A stretch of 64,000 nucleotides of DNA, from positions 1 through 64,000 of the forward strand of contig JAMXBD010000696.1 in the NCBI GenBank assembly GCA_024138025.1, given 5' to 3'. The notes below the pieces were generated by a model, which was not told the origin of the DNA, ran no database searches, and saw nothing but the letters and a program-made list of their open reading frames with translations. The stretch's first letter is position 1; each line of letters starts with the position of its first letter. Positions 24,237 to 37,719 of the stretch are shown one piece after another. A program made the position numbers and the translations under genes. This DNA comes from Combretum micranthum (taxonomy: Eukaryota > Streptophyta > Magnoliopsida > Myrtales > Combretaceae).

Positions 24237-25243
24237 GTCTACAAGGTCATAAGCCAAAAAGAAAAAAGATAATTATTTAATTTATCTTTTTGTTCAATTA
24301 TGATCTAGCTCTTATTTCTTTCATTGATTATATAGGTTAGATGATAAGTTGTAGTAGTTAATACCATTCATTGATTATATAGGTTAGCTATTGCATCATT
24401 GTGACTATGACAATTATGTCTTCAATGGACATAATGAATCATGGGATCTTTTTGCCAGTTCAACATGGGTTTTTATTTTTTAAAGAGTTGTAGGCATCAT
24501 AAAGGCAATTTTCGTCAATTATTTATTAAGTAGATTAGCATGGACTTCTAAAAAATATTCTTTATTAAAAACATAGTAATAAAATTATGCCCTTTATACT
24601 TCACTAGCCCCTGCTATTAGACATTATTGTGGTTTTTCTTTTCCTTTTCTTTACTTCTTAATGTAAATTTTATGAAACTGTTTGAATTTTTTTTTTTAAC
24701 AATGTAAAGCATTTGATGAAATTTATCGGTGTTGGAAGATGTAGAAGTGATAAGCAACCAAGGATTTAAAGGAGTTTGAAGTTGGTTTACGATCAATCTG
24801 CTAAAGATTATAAGAGAAATTTGGGTTTCAACCTACGAGTGTATATTATCTTTAAAACTGTTTACCAATCAAAATATATTTTCTAATTCAAAGATTGGAG
24901 TATTTTGGTCGTACCATTATGTAACAGTATAGTGACCTAGGGTGTTGCTGAGTCGAATGAGGCCAAGAGAAGCATCCATAGACATTTTAGAAGAACAATT
25001 TGATAAGCTTCATAAGCTTGCTAATATTTCTTCATGTGAAAGACTGCTCGTTGCATTTTTTATCTGACGTGTTGATCACCATAAATTGTAATGACTTATT
25101 GATAATGGAAGTTGCCATATGAATGATGGTAACTTGTTTCATATTATCCCAACAGTTCAAGTTTGTTGTCATTAGTTTTTTCTCATAATCCTATTCATTG
25201 TTCTTTAATCAGTCAATAATTGTATCTATATATTGTGTGGCAG
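23654..25243. other. Intergenic, possible relics of the same unknown gene
   Basis: AT-rich, with an (AT)11-T15 microsatellite at 24201-24236. A short readable segment near 24960-25060 (EASIDILEEQFDKLHKLANIS) may be another exon relic. Nothing certain. Confidence 0.3.
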
Positions 25244-25341
25244 CAAAATTAAATGCACAAAATCCTTCTCCAAATGCACGAGATCATTCACCAAATCCAT
25301 CACATAGTGATGATAACGATAGTAATGAGGAAGAAAATTAA
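25244..25341 (+). pseudogene. Possible terminal exon with acidic tail
   Basis: After a TATTGTGTGGCAG acceptor-like sequence, an open frame reads KLNAQNPSPNARDHS..HSDDNDSNEEEN and ends at TAA 25339-25341. The low-complexity acidic C-terminus resembles the end of a plant protein. The family is unknown, and a link to 23345-23653 is only a guess. Confidence 0.25.
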
Positions 25342-25679
25342 GGAATCATATAAGGTTTTTTTTTTTTTTTTGGGAGCCATTTAACATGACTGATGTCAAA
25401 TGCAATCAAGTTTAAACATGCTCTCTTTGATATAATTAACAACTTTTGTTTATGTTTCTTTTTAATGGATATTAAAACAATAATCTTTATTTTCTCTTTT
25501 CTTTATTGTAAGAATGGTTTCTATGATCCTCATGTATATTTTAAGTGCAGGCATAACAGTAGCCATCCATTGTACATTATTAATTATAGATGTGATCAAA
25601 TAGGTATATATTGCAAATTATGCATACAATATACAATATACGTATATGTTTGCAAACCAAACGTTATTAATTAACTAGC

Positions 25680-26266
25680 ATGGTCACGCATAAACATCGT
25701 CGATTTAAAGAACATCCACATTTAGACATTATTGAGTTAGTTAACATCCTTGTTTATGCATCGCGAGTGTATTTGAGTAGCCACATTTAGATGGTGGGAA
25801 CATAGACAAATTTTCACATTTTTATGTTGCTACTTTCATGCAACGTCCATGGACGAAGGTTACAAATTAAGTGCAAGGCCACGTATAAACATTGCCAATT
25901 TAATTACTCACATATGTTAGATGTCATTAATAAACCAACTTAGTCACGTTTAAGTATCATCAATCATCAATATTCACTACATTTAAATATGGTGAGATCA
26001 GGATTAACTGCATTTAGCCACACATAATTGTGACTTACATCCAATAATACGGCATGTTTATATGTTGTGTAATTAAGTCCATTTGGCGCATAAAATTGTT
26101 CTCGAGGCGATTTACTTTTTAACGTATTGTATTTAACCTTCTATGAACCTTTCGCGACATCCATAAGCCAAGTGTATTAAACGTTACAGAAAATCTTTAA
26201 CAACATCTAATTAAAGTCTTGTGATGCTTATTAAAAGTAGTCAAAGCCCCATTTTGTTGTAGCGTG
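25680..26266 (-). mobile_element. CACTA-like non-autonomous element, right end
   Basis: The right end, read on the minus strand, is CGCTACAACAAAATGGGGC, close to the CACTACAAGAAAA termini of plant CACTA elements. Inside are repeated units such as TCACGCATAAACATCGTCGA (25683), CCACGTATAAACATTGCCAA (25881) and TCACGTTTAAGTATCATCAA (25943), which look like subterminal repeats. The first 45 bases of this end match one end of the small insertion at 63461-63591. The left terminus was not found. Confidence 0.45.
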
Positions 26267-26940
26267 TTTTAGTTATTAGATAATTTTTTAGATTGTTATA
26301 GATCATTCTTATTCTTTTACTATATATCAGTTTTGTATTAAGTTTCTTAAAAAGATTCAATCTTTAAATTTAATATTTTTTTATAACGAAAAGTTAAAGA
26401 AAAATATTCGCTAAAAGTGGCATATAGTGTCTTTCTTAATCATATTAATATCGTAAATTATGTCAAATCATAATAGATACGAACATAATTATAATTTCAT
26501 AATGATTAAACATCACAAAAAGTTATATATGTATGACATTCAAAAGTTTTTTAATATCATTTTTTTTAACAGTTCATTCTATTATATTGGATGACTATTG
26601 GTTGACAACGTTTAAATATAACAAATAGACACATATGTACAACATTTAAACATTATTAAAAATCATTTTTTATGACATTTGATACCACTATGTTATATAC
26701 AAGTTTTAATTTGGTAACATTTAAATGTCACTAATAATTCTTATTAGAAGCAATCTAAGCATTACTAAAAGTTAATTTATTTGTACCTTTTATGTTATTT
26801 GTGATTTTTACAATTTGAATGTCACATATTACTTTTCGTAGCATACTTTTTGTGATATTTATTAATAACACTTTATAAACATTACAAATAGTTATAGTGA
26901 ATCATATATATAATAGAAGAAAATAAATACCACCAAATAA
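26267..26940. repeat. Repeats of ACATTTAAAYATTACTAA type
   Basis: Variants such as CAACGTTTAAATATAACAAA, ACATTTAAACATTATTAAAA, ACATTTAAATGTCACTAATA and ACTTTATAAACATTACAAAT recur in both orientations. This is a pattern seen in subterminal regions of CACTA-type and other non-autonomous DNA transposons. No ORF. Confidence 0.35.
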
Positions 26941-26950
26941 AGATTTTGTC

Positions 26951-27366
26951 AAGATTAATTGCGATGGAAGTCTTTAACTATAACATAGGAACAAGTGGAG
27001 TTGGTATAGTTTGTAGAGATGCAAATAGAATGCTCATACACGCTACTGCCCAATTGATTCATACAAGTGATAGTGAAATGGCAGAAGCTTTAGCAATAAA
27101 ATATGGTCTACAAGAGGCAACAACAAGATAATGGAATAAGATGGTTATTGAGACAAATTGTAAGAAAGTTTATGATATGATTATGAACGACAATTTAGCA
27201 CCCTGGAGATGTTTTTCTAGTATTCAGGATATCAAAAGATTCATCATCGCTTTTTCCAATTGCAAGTTGTCTTTGAAAAAGAGAGAAGCAAATGCAAATG
27301 TGCATTAGCTAGCCACCTAAGCTAGATTAGGGATGTGTAATGTGTGCTTCTATGTGAATGCATTTT
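26951..27366 (+). pseudogene. RNase H-like domain (RVT_3 type, LINE-associated) fragment
   Basis: Reads KINCDGS (26951, first Asp of the RNase H fold), then after a frameshift NIGTSGVGIVCRDANRMLIH, EMAEALAIKYGLQEA (Glu), WNKMVIETNCKKVYDM and KKREANANVH, followed by ARLGMCNVC. This is the plant RNase H-like (PF13456) pattern known from LINE ORF2 ends and orphan relatives. The Asp expected in the VIE(T/S)D motif is Asn here. At least three stops (27129, near 27307 and near 27319) and the frameshift make it a relic. No reverse transcriptase precedes it. Confidence 0.7.
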
Positions 27367-30300
27367 AGTTAGCCAAAAAAAAAAAAATCATTTGATTTCT
27401 TATAGTGACATAATGGAAAGAAATAGTTACATTCTTTTTGAAATAGAGACCCACTTTAATTTTTTTTAATTTTATTTTATATGACGAGCTTGTTGACTTT
27501 AACTTCATATGTATTAAATGTGATGTAATTCCAGATAATATTCAAACTTAGAAAGAGCCATATATATCTTAAGAAAGAGAAATGCTTTCATAAGGTTGTG
27601 AGAAACCATTACATATTAGGAAGTTTTAAAGTCTTTCTCTTGGTTTTTCATCTTAGTTCTTTCAGGTTTTCACATGATACACATGTATTAGTTTCTTCCC
27701 CTTTTTTTCACTTTTTTATCTCTTATTTATGCATTATGATAATCATAATGATAAATTTGGATAAGATCCAAGCAAAATTGGCATTAGAGTGTAGCTTTAG
27801 TTAAGATTCACATAATATGGTTAGATATACAATAGCAAGTGGCTAGAGCGGCAATGAAATCTTAATTATTAGAGGCTAGTGAAGTCATAACATACCATAA
27901 TTGTTGGCATGTGTTGATAGCAACATGAAGAGATTGGAAATTTAGGGTGATGATCTAAATAATGATGGGTCAACCACAATACTAAGGAATTTGGTGGTGT
28001 TACAAATTTGGTTTATGATAAGTTATTTGTGATATCCAGAGTTCGTTTAGCAAGTCTCTAAATATTAAGCCATTAATTATGGCTATCGCAGTGGGATAGT
28101 GATCTTCGTTATGTTCAAACTTCATGGTGTAGCTATATATGAAGGAAACATTAGCAATAATAATAATAATAATAATATGAGAACTTTAGCAGCACGTGTA
28201 TGCATTATTTGTTCAAACGGAAATTACTGGTAAATTTACTGAGGAAATTTAAAAAGAAATAAATATAGAAAACGTCGATCACGGTTTGTAATCGGACAAC
28301 GGAAACAAAGGTGGTAAGGAAAATCTTCAAAGGTTTCCCTTAGGCTTATTTCAATGAAATAGTAAAAGTAGAACTATTATTAGTTGAAGGAATAAATGAG
28401 CAACACCTGGACGTTGTCTTCTTCACATGATTGGACCACTTAATATCCTTTACAGCTACACAACAACGTAGGTAGGTCATTACCTAGACAAATAGGACGG
28501 TTGGGATTTAAAAACTTTTCAGTCTTAAAGCTAACACTTGTCTTATTTCTGTGTGGCGGCTCATGTAGATAAAAGAATTAAATGAGGCGCAAATGTATAA
28601 CGAATTCGTTAAAAATCTGATTCAAATCTGTCACGGCACGCTTGCCATGGAACCTTATTTATCAAACATTTGGAGATAGTTTCTTCTGTTTCTATTCCAA
28701 TTCGCAGCAACTTCTGACCCTTCCAAAGCTGTCCAATACCCAAAAGATTATTGAATTCACCGCTTCGATAAATAGATGCCTTTAATGGATTTCTCTGTGT
28801 CCTAGTTTATTTCCAGTTATTGTAGAGATTTATATCATTTAATATATATTTATATATATAAAGCTTAATTTACAGCTAGACATCTTTTTGTGATAATAAC
28901 ATCAAAAACAGACCTATGGATCCATAATTTAACTTTATAATTTCATCAATGGTCTCATCTAGTTAAGTTATGTACACATTTACAACCTCTTAGGTGTTCA
29001 TATTAAATATGAATATACAGAACCCACTAGAAATACATAATGTGCTCTAAAAATTACTTTGAAGTCACTCATATATTAATAACTTCAAAATTAAAGTCAG
29101 ATTTCATATTTATAATTAAAAATAGGTACATCATCCTTATCTCATAATCTAAATGAATTCAACTGACAAATTCTATAAGAGTTCACCATAACAATGTTAC
29201 AAAATTTATGAATTGGATTTAAAATATTTCCTAGAGTAAACACTATGCTGCTTTTACCATTCAAATAATTATGCCTGACTATAGTCCTTGTTTCATAGGT
29301 GATCACATGCCCTCTATTCATCATGTGGAAAGTCTTCAATGCTACCAATATTCCTAGACCCACTAACCAATTGCAACTAATAATACAATTATTTATATGT
29401 TCACCATTTAGAGTGTCACGTCCTAAAGGATACTCTAAATGTGATTGTCCGTCGTACACAATATTAAAATCTAGGAATGACTACCTTAGTCACTCAAAGG
29501 CTTTCATATTGTGCACAAGACATACATCACAACCAAGAGAACACATCGGAGTTGACTTTTAGTATTAATTTAAATTTTTTATTCTAAAATTCACCAAAAG
29601 TTTTAAGGTTTTATGATTTTGTCATTAAATAATATTTTGGTTTACTATCTTGGTTTACGTGTTAAGATCAGATGGATGAATTGTTAAGAATACGGGTTTG
29701 ATTTGAACAATTACTGGATTTTCCATTTTTTTTTAAGATTCTCATTTTCTTAAGGTTATGAAATTTATATTTAATATTGTTTAGAGCTTCTAGAGTTCGG
29801 TTTTAACTTGGGCTTGTTTTAGAGTTTCGATTATGGTTTCTAATTCTAGAATTATTTTCTAAGTGTTCTAAAAATTTCAGGATTTACATAGAGCCCAATA
29901 CAGTATACAACAAACACACTAGCATGATCAAGAAAACACAAATTCATATGCCAATATATTACAAATGTAGCAACCAAAATCTAATTATCTTTATTTTAAG
30001 TTGAGCAAGCAACATAGAGATAACTCGGTATCCTGCCACACGTAAATCTAATAATACATATATATGATATTTGATACTCTCTAATACCCATTAGTCTATA
30101 AACTGAATATTAGGTACACCCCAACATTTATGATACAAAAACACTCAAATCCACCTAGATGATTTTCATGCACAATTCTACTCCGTCACAACACCACACA
30201 TGGATCACCAAGTTCTTGTGGCAATAGCATAAGTACTCTCCAAAACATATATAAATTAATATTTATGTTTGGATTGTTGTAGTTCGAACTGTGTTGTATG

Positions 30301-32465
30301 TATGTTTATGTTCAACCAAAATAGATAAGAACAAAAGAAGAGAAGAAATGGGATGGATGCATAGTTGTTTTTATTTAAGTTAGTACCACAATCATCTGAT
30401 ATAAAAGAAACTTTAAGATACAGTGTAGACTATTATATTACTTATGTACAGTCCACTTAATTTTAATAGAGTTGTAATGAGTGCAAAATGATTCAAACTT
30501 ATGATATCCTATTTTAATATCACATTCAAATCAGCACTTTAATCATTTGATTTAAAAGTTTAAGTTTATAAATATAGTGTAGGCTATTATATATATATAT
30601 ATATATATATTATGTAATAGTTTTCCTATTATGATTTGAAACATCGAAGCGAAGCTGATGATTGTATTGCTGCGGTTGTTGTTTGATTCTGAACAAGGGA
30701 AAGGAACAAAATCGTTGAGTGTTGTGTGTGCAGTTGATCTGGGTTCGACAAGAGCAGAGACAAAATTCAAAGTGTCGTATGCTGTTGTTAGCCGAACAAA
30801 ATAAATGAGAAAGTTGTTTATGTACAAATGCAATTGTGGCTTGAATAACAGGGATAAAGCGTAAAGAATGTGTGCACATGGATGCCGTTGGAGAGTAGCA
30901 GAAATATTGAATTAGATAGCAGTTGAATTTCTTTATGACTATAGTTATATGATTGGTAGGCCGTAGTTATTACTGAAATAATAAATTTCTGTCAACTTAA
31001 TTAGAGTTAATTAATTATAAATTATTTGAAGAAATAAAACAATTAATATTCTATTATTGAAGAAAAACAAACATGCATGAAGTTTATATATAGACATATC
31101 CCTAGGTGGGCTTCAAACCGAGACTCGACTCAAACCAGCCACAGCATGTCCATATTAGAATCCATCTTAAGGACCTTTATCTTAAGGACTCATTGAACTG
31201 ACAAGTCCAATAGATTCGCCAGGTTTAAAAAGGAAAAATAAATAAATAAGCGATTCAATTCAGGTAGTATGAATATTACATATAGTATGAATGCTATTAG
31301 AAAGCACAACATATACAAGTTGTGAATCAAATCAATTAGAATATTTTGCAATATGTATCGATTTGTGTGTGTAAGGATGACGTCAATTGCTATTGGGAGA
31401 GAATATGATATTTATTAGGTAATCTTTATAGTCTTTCTACTAATTGTATACTATGATTGATTAAAAAAAAAAGTAGGAATAAATAAGCAATTCAATAAAG
31501 GTAGAATGAATAATGAAATGGTTATGTAAAAGAATATTGTAAAATAAATTGTACTAATTTTAGTATACCAGTTTTACACACTAATGCATTTTGGCTATAA
31601 ATCTACCCTAAATGAACGAGTATCTTAATGAAAGGAATTTCTATGAGTTTCATATTTATATTGATAAATAAAATAAACAAAAATAAATAAAAATTATGCA
31701 TAGCATGGATTAGAATTAAAAAATAGCCATCAGAGAATAATAGATTATTTTGGCCAGAAAGATATTTATAAAGTAACATTATATAATAAAATGATATAAA
31801 ACTTTCGTTTTGTTAGAATTTTCATATAATAATAGAAATAAGATGACTGTTTGGGGAAAAAAATAGATAGGATTACTGGCTTAAGATAAAAGTTAAGACT
31901 AATATACTTCTATGAACTATTAACATAAAGAATATATTTTCAAATTAATTGAAATTAATGGATATTTCGTTATTATGATTCATTAACTATCACATCAATA
32001 TTAAAATGCAGCCTCAATGTAGTTATTAAGATTACATATTTTATACTCTAAGCTTATTATCAGCAAATTTAACCAAGTGGTAAATAATATATGTATAACC
32101 ACTATTATGGTATTGATTAAAACCATGTTATAGTTCATATAAACAAATTAGAATATGCTTGTATGGGTGAGATGTTATTTATTAAATTTTCATATGAATG
32201 GAAACATTGTATGATTGCATTATCTTTTCTTGGTAGTAATATAACTCTAGCCATCAATGGTTTGAGGCTCTGTTTGGTGTAATGGAGTATCGATAGCACG
32301 CCATCATTTCGGTTCAAACTGTTAATAAAGAAATAGATGTAGATAAAAATAAACATTTTACACATGAATAAATCAGATATAAGTAAGATGTAAACACATA
32401 TCAATGTAGATACGGTGAAATCAAACAATCCAAACAGATAGTAAAACTTCATAAATCTAAATTCG
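27367..32465. other. Gene-free AT-rich region
   Basis: No convincing gene in about 5 kb. It contains an (AAT)n run at about 28156-28178 and an (AT)n run at about 30588-30611. The segment 30610-30900 is less AT-rich and CA-rich on the minus strand, but its open frame is of low complexity and not recognised. The segment 28880-29570 reads like decayed LTR sequence, without borders. Confidence 0.4.
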
Positions 32466-32466
32466 C

Positions 32467-32510
<44 letters not shown>

Positions 32511-32511
32511 T
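32466..32511. repeat. (TTA)n microsatellite
   Basis: About 15 TTA/ATT units. The poly-Ile frame across it on the minus strand is a by-product. Confidence 0.95.
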
Positions 32512-32547
32512 TATTCAGCCAAAAAAACACAATCTATTATTAAATCC

Positions 32548-32735
32548 ATAGAAAATTATATAGTCCCATGGCAGTTGCAATAGGACAAGTCCCATCACAT
32601 CATTCAACGGTTAAAGATCTTATTCCAACCATGATTGAAGCCCTTAAATTTTTTTTTACTAATTCTTTTATGATTAATTTAACTATGTATTAGTGATAAT
32701 ATCTTATGATGGTACCATAGAAGTTTTCTAAATCT
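32548..32735 (+). repeat. Direct repeat unit 1 (partner 33790-33975)
   Basis: Shares CATGGCARTTGCAAT, CATCACATCA and ATAATTAATTTAA-like blocks in the same order and spacing with 33790-33975, at perhaps 70-75% identity. No coding potential. Confidence 0.6.
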
Positions 32736-32799
32736 ATCGATGCAAAACTTCTTAGTTAATAAATAGAGACACTATTAAATGTTTATGTAATAAATTGTA

Positions 32800-33213
32800 G
32801 GATTAATTATAAAAACATTATGTGTATTTTGGCCTATTTGAATATATTACCTGTGTTAATTTTTTTTTTTTTTTGGATAAACAGGTGATTTGAGTTTAAT
32901 TTAAAAGTGTCAATCTTATTTAATAATTATAAAAGGACATATGTCAATATCTTACTGGTTCTAATAAATCAATTTTAAATTTTTTTGGATTTTTAAAGTA
33001 AATTTTAATATTTTATTTATTTAATTTTATTCAGTAATATTTTCAATTGAATTAAATTTTTTAACCAATCAAATACTAATAGGTATACTTCATATAATAT
33101 TTAATAATATTAACACTTTTATATGAAACCCGAATCACATATTTGTCAAAAAAAATTAATATGGATCATATACAAATTGACATATATACAGTTAAGGTTT
33201 TTATAATTAATCC
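32800..33213. mobile_element. Mutator-type MITE with perfect 9-bp target duplication
   Basis: Termini are GGATTAATTATAAAAAC and its exact complement, GTTTTTATAATTAATCC. The inverted-repeat similarity continues inward for more than 100 bp (for example GTGATTTGAGTTT versus GTGATTCGGGTTT; TAAAAGTGTCAAT versus TAAAAGTGTTAAT). The 414-bp element is flanked by identical 9-bp TAAATTGTA at 32791-32799 and 33214-33222. A 9-bp duplication is the Mutator superfamily hallmark. No coding capacity. Confidence 0.85.
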
Positions 33214-33222
33214 TAAATTGTA

Positions 33223-33789
33223 TTTAGTAAAGATTGATATCAGTACAACCTGCTATGATAGATCTTATGGGTATAAATATATCTCCGAGCAATGAAAGCC
33301 AGCTATATAATATTAAAATTTATTACGATGTCGGCCTTCATGTACATAGTGAACGTAGTAATAAAAATTCTAAGGAGTATTTGTTTAACTATTGTTCCGA
33401 GATTTTGATTAATATTTTTCATTATTATTAATTAAATAAGGAACATTAAAAATATTCTATTAAGTTGAACCCCACAACTTATGTTAAACTAAATAAATTA
33501 TCGTACCAACTTGTTATTCATTTGGCCAAGTATGAATAAATAGTAATGTTAGACACTAATTGATTAAACATTTTTAGTAACATAGAACGCTAGGTTACTC
33601 TAAGCATAAGTTAAATTTTATAAATACTAAATTTAACTAACTACTTTATTCTCCGTGACAAAAATCATTCTTGCTGAGTGTATTAAGTATTAAAATCAAA
33701 TCTTTCTGAATAATATTACCTACCCTGATACATAAGCAATTACTCTTCAAAGCACAACTAGATTCTATTAGGAATAAACATCAAACTGA
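33223..33789. other. Intergenic, no gene seen
   Basis: AT-rich; nothing recognised. Confidence 0.4.
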
Positions 33790-33975
33790 GAAAAATTCTA
33801 TGGTTTCATGGCAATTGCAATGGAACTGGTCTCATCACATCAATGAACAGTCTAAATCTTTTCCAATCATAATCAAATCTTTTACATTTTTTTATACTAA
33901 TTTTTTCATAATTAATTTAATTTTAATAATAATAACGGTTTGATCATGTGACACAGGACGGTAGAAGTTTCCGCA
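33790..33975 (+). repeat. Direct repeat unit 2 (partner 32548-32735)
   Basis: Second member of the direct repeat pair. The two units bracket the MITE at 32800-33213. Confidence 0.6.
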
Positions 33976-36900
33976 ACAAACTAATATCATAAAATGAGTT
34001 TCCGACAATTAATCATACATTCGGTAACATTTTAACTAATTACGTAAAATCCCTAAACTAAATCATAACAATATATTTCTCCCTTGACACAAACCCTGTT
34101 CTGAAGATTTAGGGAAATCAAAAATAAATGAAAACAATATTAAGTAATTCTATTTAATGAAAAATAAGAACTCATCTAGATGGCCGGCTAAGTGCATAAA
34201 AATATCACCTAAAAAGCAAAAATTACGTTGCACAAGCAAGAATCTTAATGGAAAAATGGAAACCATATCGCTCGATGAACATATAACATTGTTATTGGCT
34301 CTTCTGAAGTTGATGAATGTTGTCGGTCACGATTTGAGATTAGTTGATCCTTTGATGGCTTTTTTAAAGACAATCCACCACCGCAGCATATTTATTTTCT
34401 TCTCTCAATATCTTTGTAGGTGCAAGTACAGCCTCTTCTTCTTCTTTTTATTACTTGATTAATCTTCTTCTATATTCACCAATTGCTTCTACTGCAGAAG
34501 CAAAGTTAATATTTCTACCACCAAATATAATTTTATAGATGTATATAGAGTAAATTATTATATTGAAATATCACACTGAATCAATCCCCAAAAAAGATTG
34601 GATGAATCACAAGTGATCCCGCTTAAAATCTAATCTCCTTATACAGAATTTTCCTATAAATGTAATTCAATAGCACAATACAGCACTACAACTATACTCT
34701 ATAATAGCTATTGAAAGAACAACAAAAAGAAAAGAACACTAGAAATTAACGAGGCTTGGCCAATTATGTCAATATCCCCAGACACCATCCAAACTTTATC
34801 CAAAAAGACTATAAAGTGAAATATTAAAAAATTGAGAAAGAAGAGAATTTATTTTAAAGTAGCTAAGCTACAGATTTTGGGATGATTGAAGACGGGGAAG
34901 AACTCCTTTCATGGCTTGAGGAATGCACACCATGTTCTTGATTTTTCCATGCGGGACAAGTTTATTAAATAATTCTTATATTTCAATCATTTCTTTCATA
35001 TTTTTTTTCCATATGAGACAACATTACTTACATACATTACCCTTAATATTTTTCATATCGGATGAGCCATAATTCAACAGCTTCTTGTAAGGTGAAAACA
35101 ATCATGGTTCAGTGATAAGAGCCTTGTTTATAAGAAAGTAAGCCTTGATATGATAAAATAAAATATGGTGAAAACAATCTTTGTACAGTAAAATGAGTCT
35201 TATAGTGAGGAAGCTGGCCTTAACACTACGAATACGTGCTCAATAAATATTACCAGTTGTAAAATTGGCAAAACTATGGTTTTTCACTTTATTAAAAAGC
35301 TTTTACCTTGACGAAGTAAGCTTGGATATGGTGAAATAATAAGAACCCTTCTTTTATAAAAATTGTCTTACTAGGGCAAAACGATTCTTCCTCACAATGA
35401 AGTTAGTCTTAATCGATAAATGTGTATTCGGTCAAATTAATTTATTATTTTTGTATGGCAAAATATAAGTCTTACAAAATTACACTATCAAATATCAAAT
35501 CATACAATGGCCAAAAAAAATACAAAATTATAAACCCTAGTATATATATAGCTTTCGGTATAAGTCAAAATAAAGTATTACTTTTTAATTGGTCAAAAAA
35601 AAATAATCAACACTATGTAAACTAATACAGATAGGATATTAATATTTTAAATGATTAAAAAACGATCAATATTTTAAATCAGTGGTTAATAAATACAAAA
35701 AAAAAAAAGAATTTCTTAGTTATATAAGGCTTATCTTTTTTTAACCATTAAATATGTTGATTTTTTTTTTCTAATTTAAGCAAAAATGTTGATCCCTTTG
35801 AGTATAATTTGCCTTTTTATTTTTCTACACGTCTAATTGAGTTACATGAAGTAACATGACATTGTGCACTCTTTAATGAGATGTCAATTAATTATTTTTT
35901 TATTTTAGGAAATATTATAAAAATTACAACTATCATTACGGGATAATTTATTTAGGAAGATATGATAGAGTATAAGTATATTCAATTTCCATTGTCACAA
36001 TAAGATTACCAATAGAGTCTATTGCAGAAATTTTAAGTAAGGCTGACAAACTCCAGAGTTCCGGGTTCTTCATTTTACATTGTGTATTGAATGGCAATAT
36101 TTATTATTATTACTACTACTACCGCTGCTGTTGCTGCTGCAGCCTGCCGCCAGTAATAAAATCACGGAACAGTCGTTAGAATTGCTTTCTCTTTTTTCTT
36201 CTTTTTTTTTTTTATTCCATCTCAAACTATTAAAATTTTCTTATCCGCATTAAATAAAAATTTAGTGCAATTTAGATTATGGGTTTAATCATAATTTTTA
36301 ATTTAGAAATAGCATATTTGTTAAACATGTAACTCCTATAAAAAATGTTAAATTCATTTAATATTAAAAGGTAGTAAATGAGGTCAATCAGATCAATGTT
36401 TACACAACTAAAAATACAATTTTATTCCTAAAGTTAACATATAGCACATATATTGAATCATCCTATTAATATAATTTATAGATACTGAATATAAAAACTA
36501 AATAATTATACATTTTAATAAATATAAACAAAAAAATCATTTTAATGCTGTATTAGTTATAACATAAGAAATTTTTTAATTATGAGTAAAATATTACTAT
36601 ATTTTTCAAAAACAATTACATTTCATTTACCCTTCCAGACCTATCACAAATTTACAAATTGATTTGGTTTAGAAATTTTTCTGAACTAAAATACTATAAA
36701 AAGAGATCATATTTTTTTTTGTTTGATATACAAATTTTTCGGTTTGATCACGCTCTTATTCTGCTCTACCCCTAGCATGCGGGAGGATAGAAAAGTCCAC
36801 CTTCGAGTTGTTTTCTGCGATACCCGACGACTCTCTGTTAGTTTTCACGTCCAACCAATTGTTATGGGTAAAGGATCGAGGGCACAAATTATATAAAAAG

Positions 36901-37159
36901 AAAGGAAGAAAAAGAAGTATTGTCGGTAAAAATATGCTTCATGGCAAGTTGGCAACAACGAGATAAGCTCCACAACTTGGTTTGTGTCCAAAATAATCTA
37001 TCCCAATTCCCAACTTCTCTCTCCAACAACAAAATCTTTCATTGCCCAAAAAAAAACATATATAATATTTTTAATGATATGAAAATAATAGAGGTTACTA
37101 TGATAAATATTTTCATAGAATTTTTTATTCAAAATACATATATGATGGTTACGATAACT
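33976..37159. other. Intergenic AT-rich region
   Basis: No gene supported. 34480-34800 contains an AACGAGGCTTGGCCAATTAT block that resembles a motif common near LTR ends of plant copia elements, but no borders were found. 36095-36140 holds short ATT, ACT and GCTGCT runs. 36500-36760 shares words with 51930-52140 (ATGAGTAAAATATTACTATA, AATTGATTTGGTTTA), so it is another dispersed repeat. Confidence 0.35.
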
Positions 37160-37706
37160 ATCAAACTTGATATATGAACTTTACACAAAAATTCAATTTA
37201 GTATCTGAATTTTGAAATAGTCAATTTAATACCTAATTAAACTTTATGTGACTACTTATACTACCTCCTTAATATTATTTCTTGTGTTTATCAATGTAAA
37301 AGAGAAAGTCTCTGACTAAATTTTTACTACTTTTCCTAGCACTGCCTAGTATTGATCAACTTCTCTTTTGCATTAGAAAACAAAGCAAATGGTGCTAGAA
37401 AAAAATAGTATAAATAGCCACAAAAAGTTTGATTATAATTAGTTAAAGTTAAATGGCACACTTGATATTAATTAGCTAAAGTTTAAAATTTTAGTTTACT
37501 ACATAAATTTTTAGATCTTTTATAGTACTCATATGATGTGGTTAATTATAAAACTAGATGGAATTTTAGTAGCTAATTAAACAATTCAACAAATTCAAGT
37601 AACTAATTACAAAAATGAACAAAGTTTAGATATCAAATCAATATTTTTAAATTTTAGATAGTTAATTACAAAAATAAGTAAGTCCAAGTGCCAAATGTGA
37701 GAATTA
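37160..37706. mobile_element. Foldback/MITE-like inverted repeat
   Basis: Left arm 37160-37300 pairs with right arm 37405-37706. AAACTTTATGTGACTACTTA matches the complement of TAAATAGCCACAAAAAGTTT, and ATCTGAATTTTGAAAT matches ATCTAAAATTTAAAAA. The centre contains GTAAAAGAGAAAGT opposite ACTTCTCTTTTGC. No target duplication resolved. Confidence 0.5.
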
Positions 37707-37719
37707 TTTTTCAATTAAA

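Noticed and set aside
29142..29459. Minus-strand 105-codon frame
   Set aside because: No recognisable domain, and the frame sits in what looks like decayed LTR sequence. Kept only as part of a gene-free region.
32135..32530. Minus-strand 131-codon open frame beginning with poly-Ile
   Set aside because: The start is the (TTA)n repeat and the rest is AT-rich with no domain or codon bias.
34157..34462. Plus-strand 101-codon frame
   Set aside because: Starts with a Lys/Ser-rich segment and ends in a CT-run poly-Phe stretch; no family recognised and no supporting splice or promoter signal.
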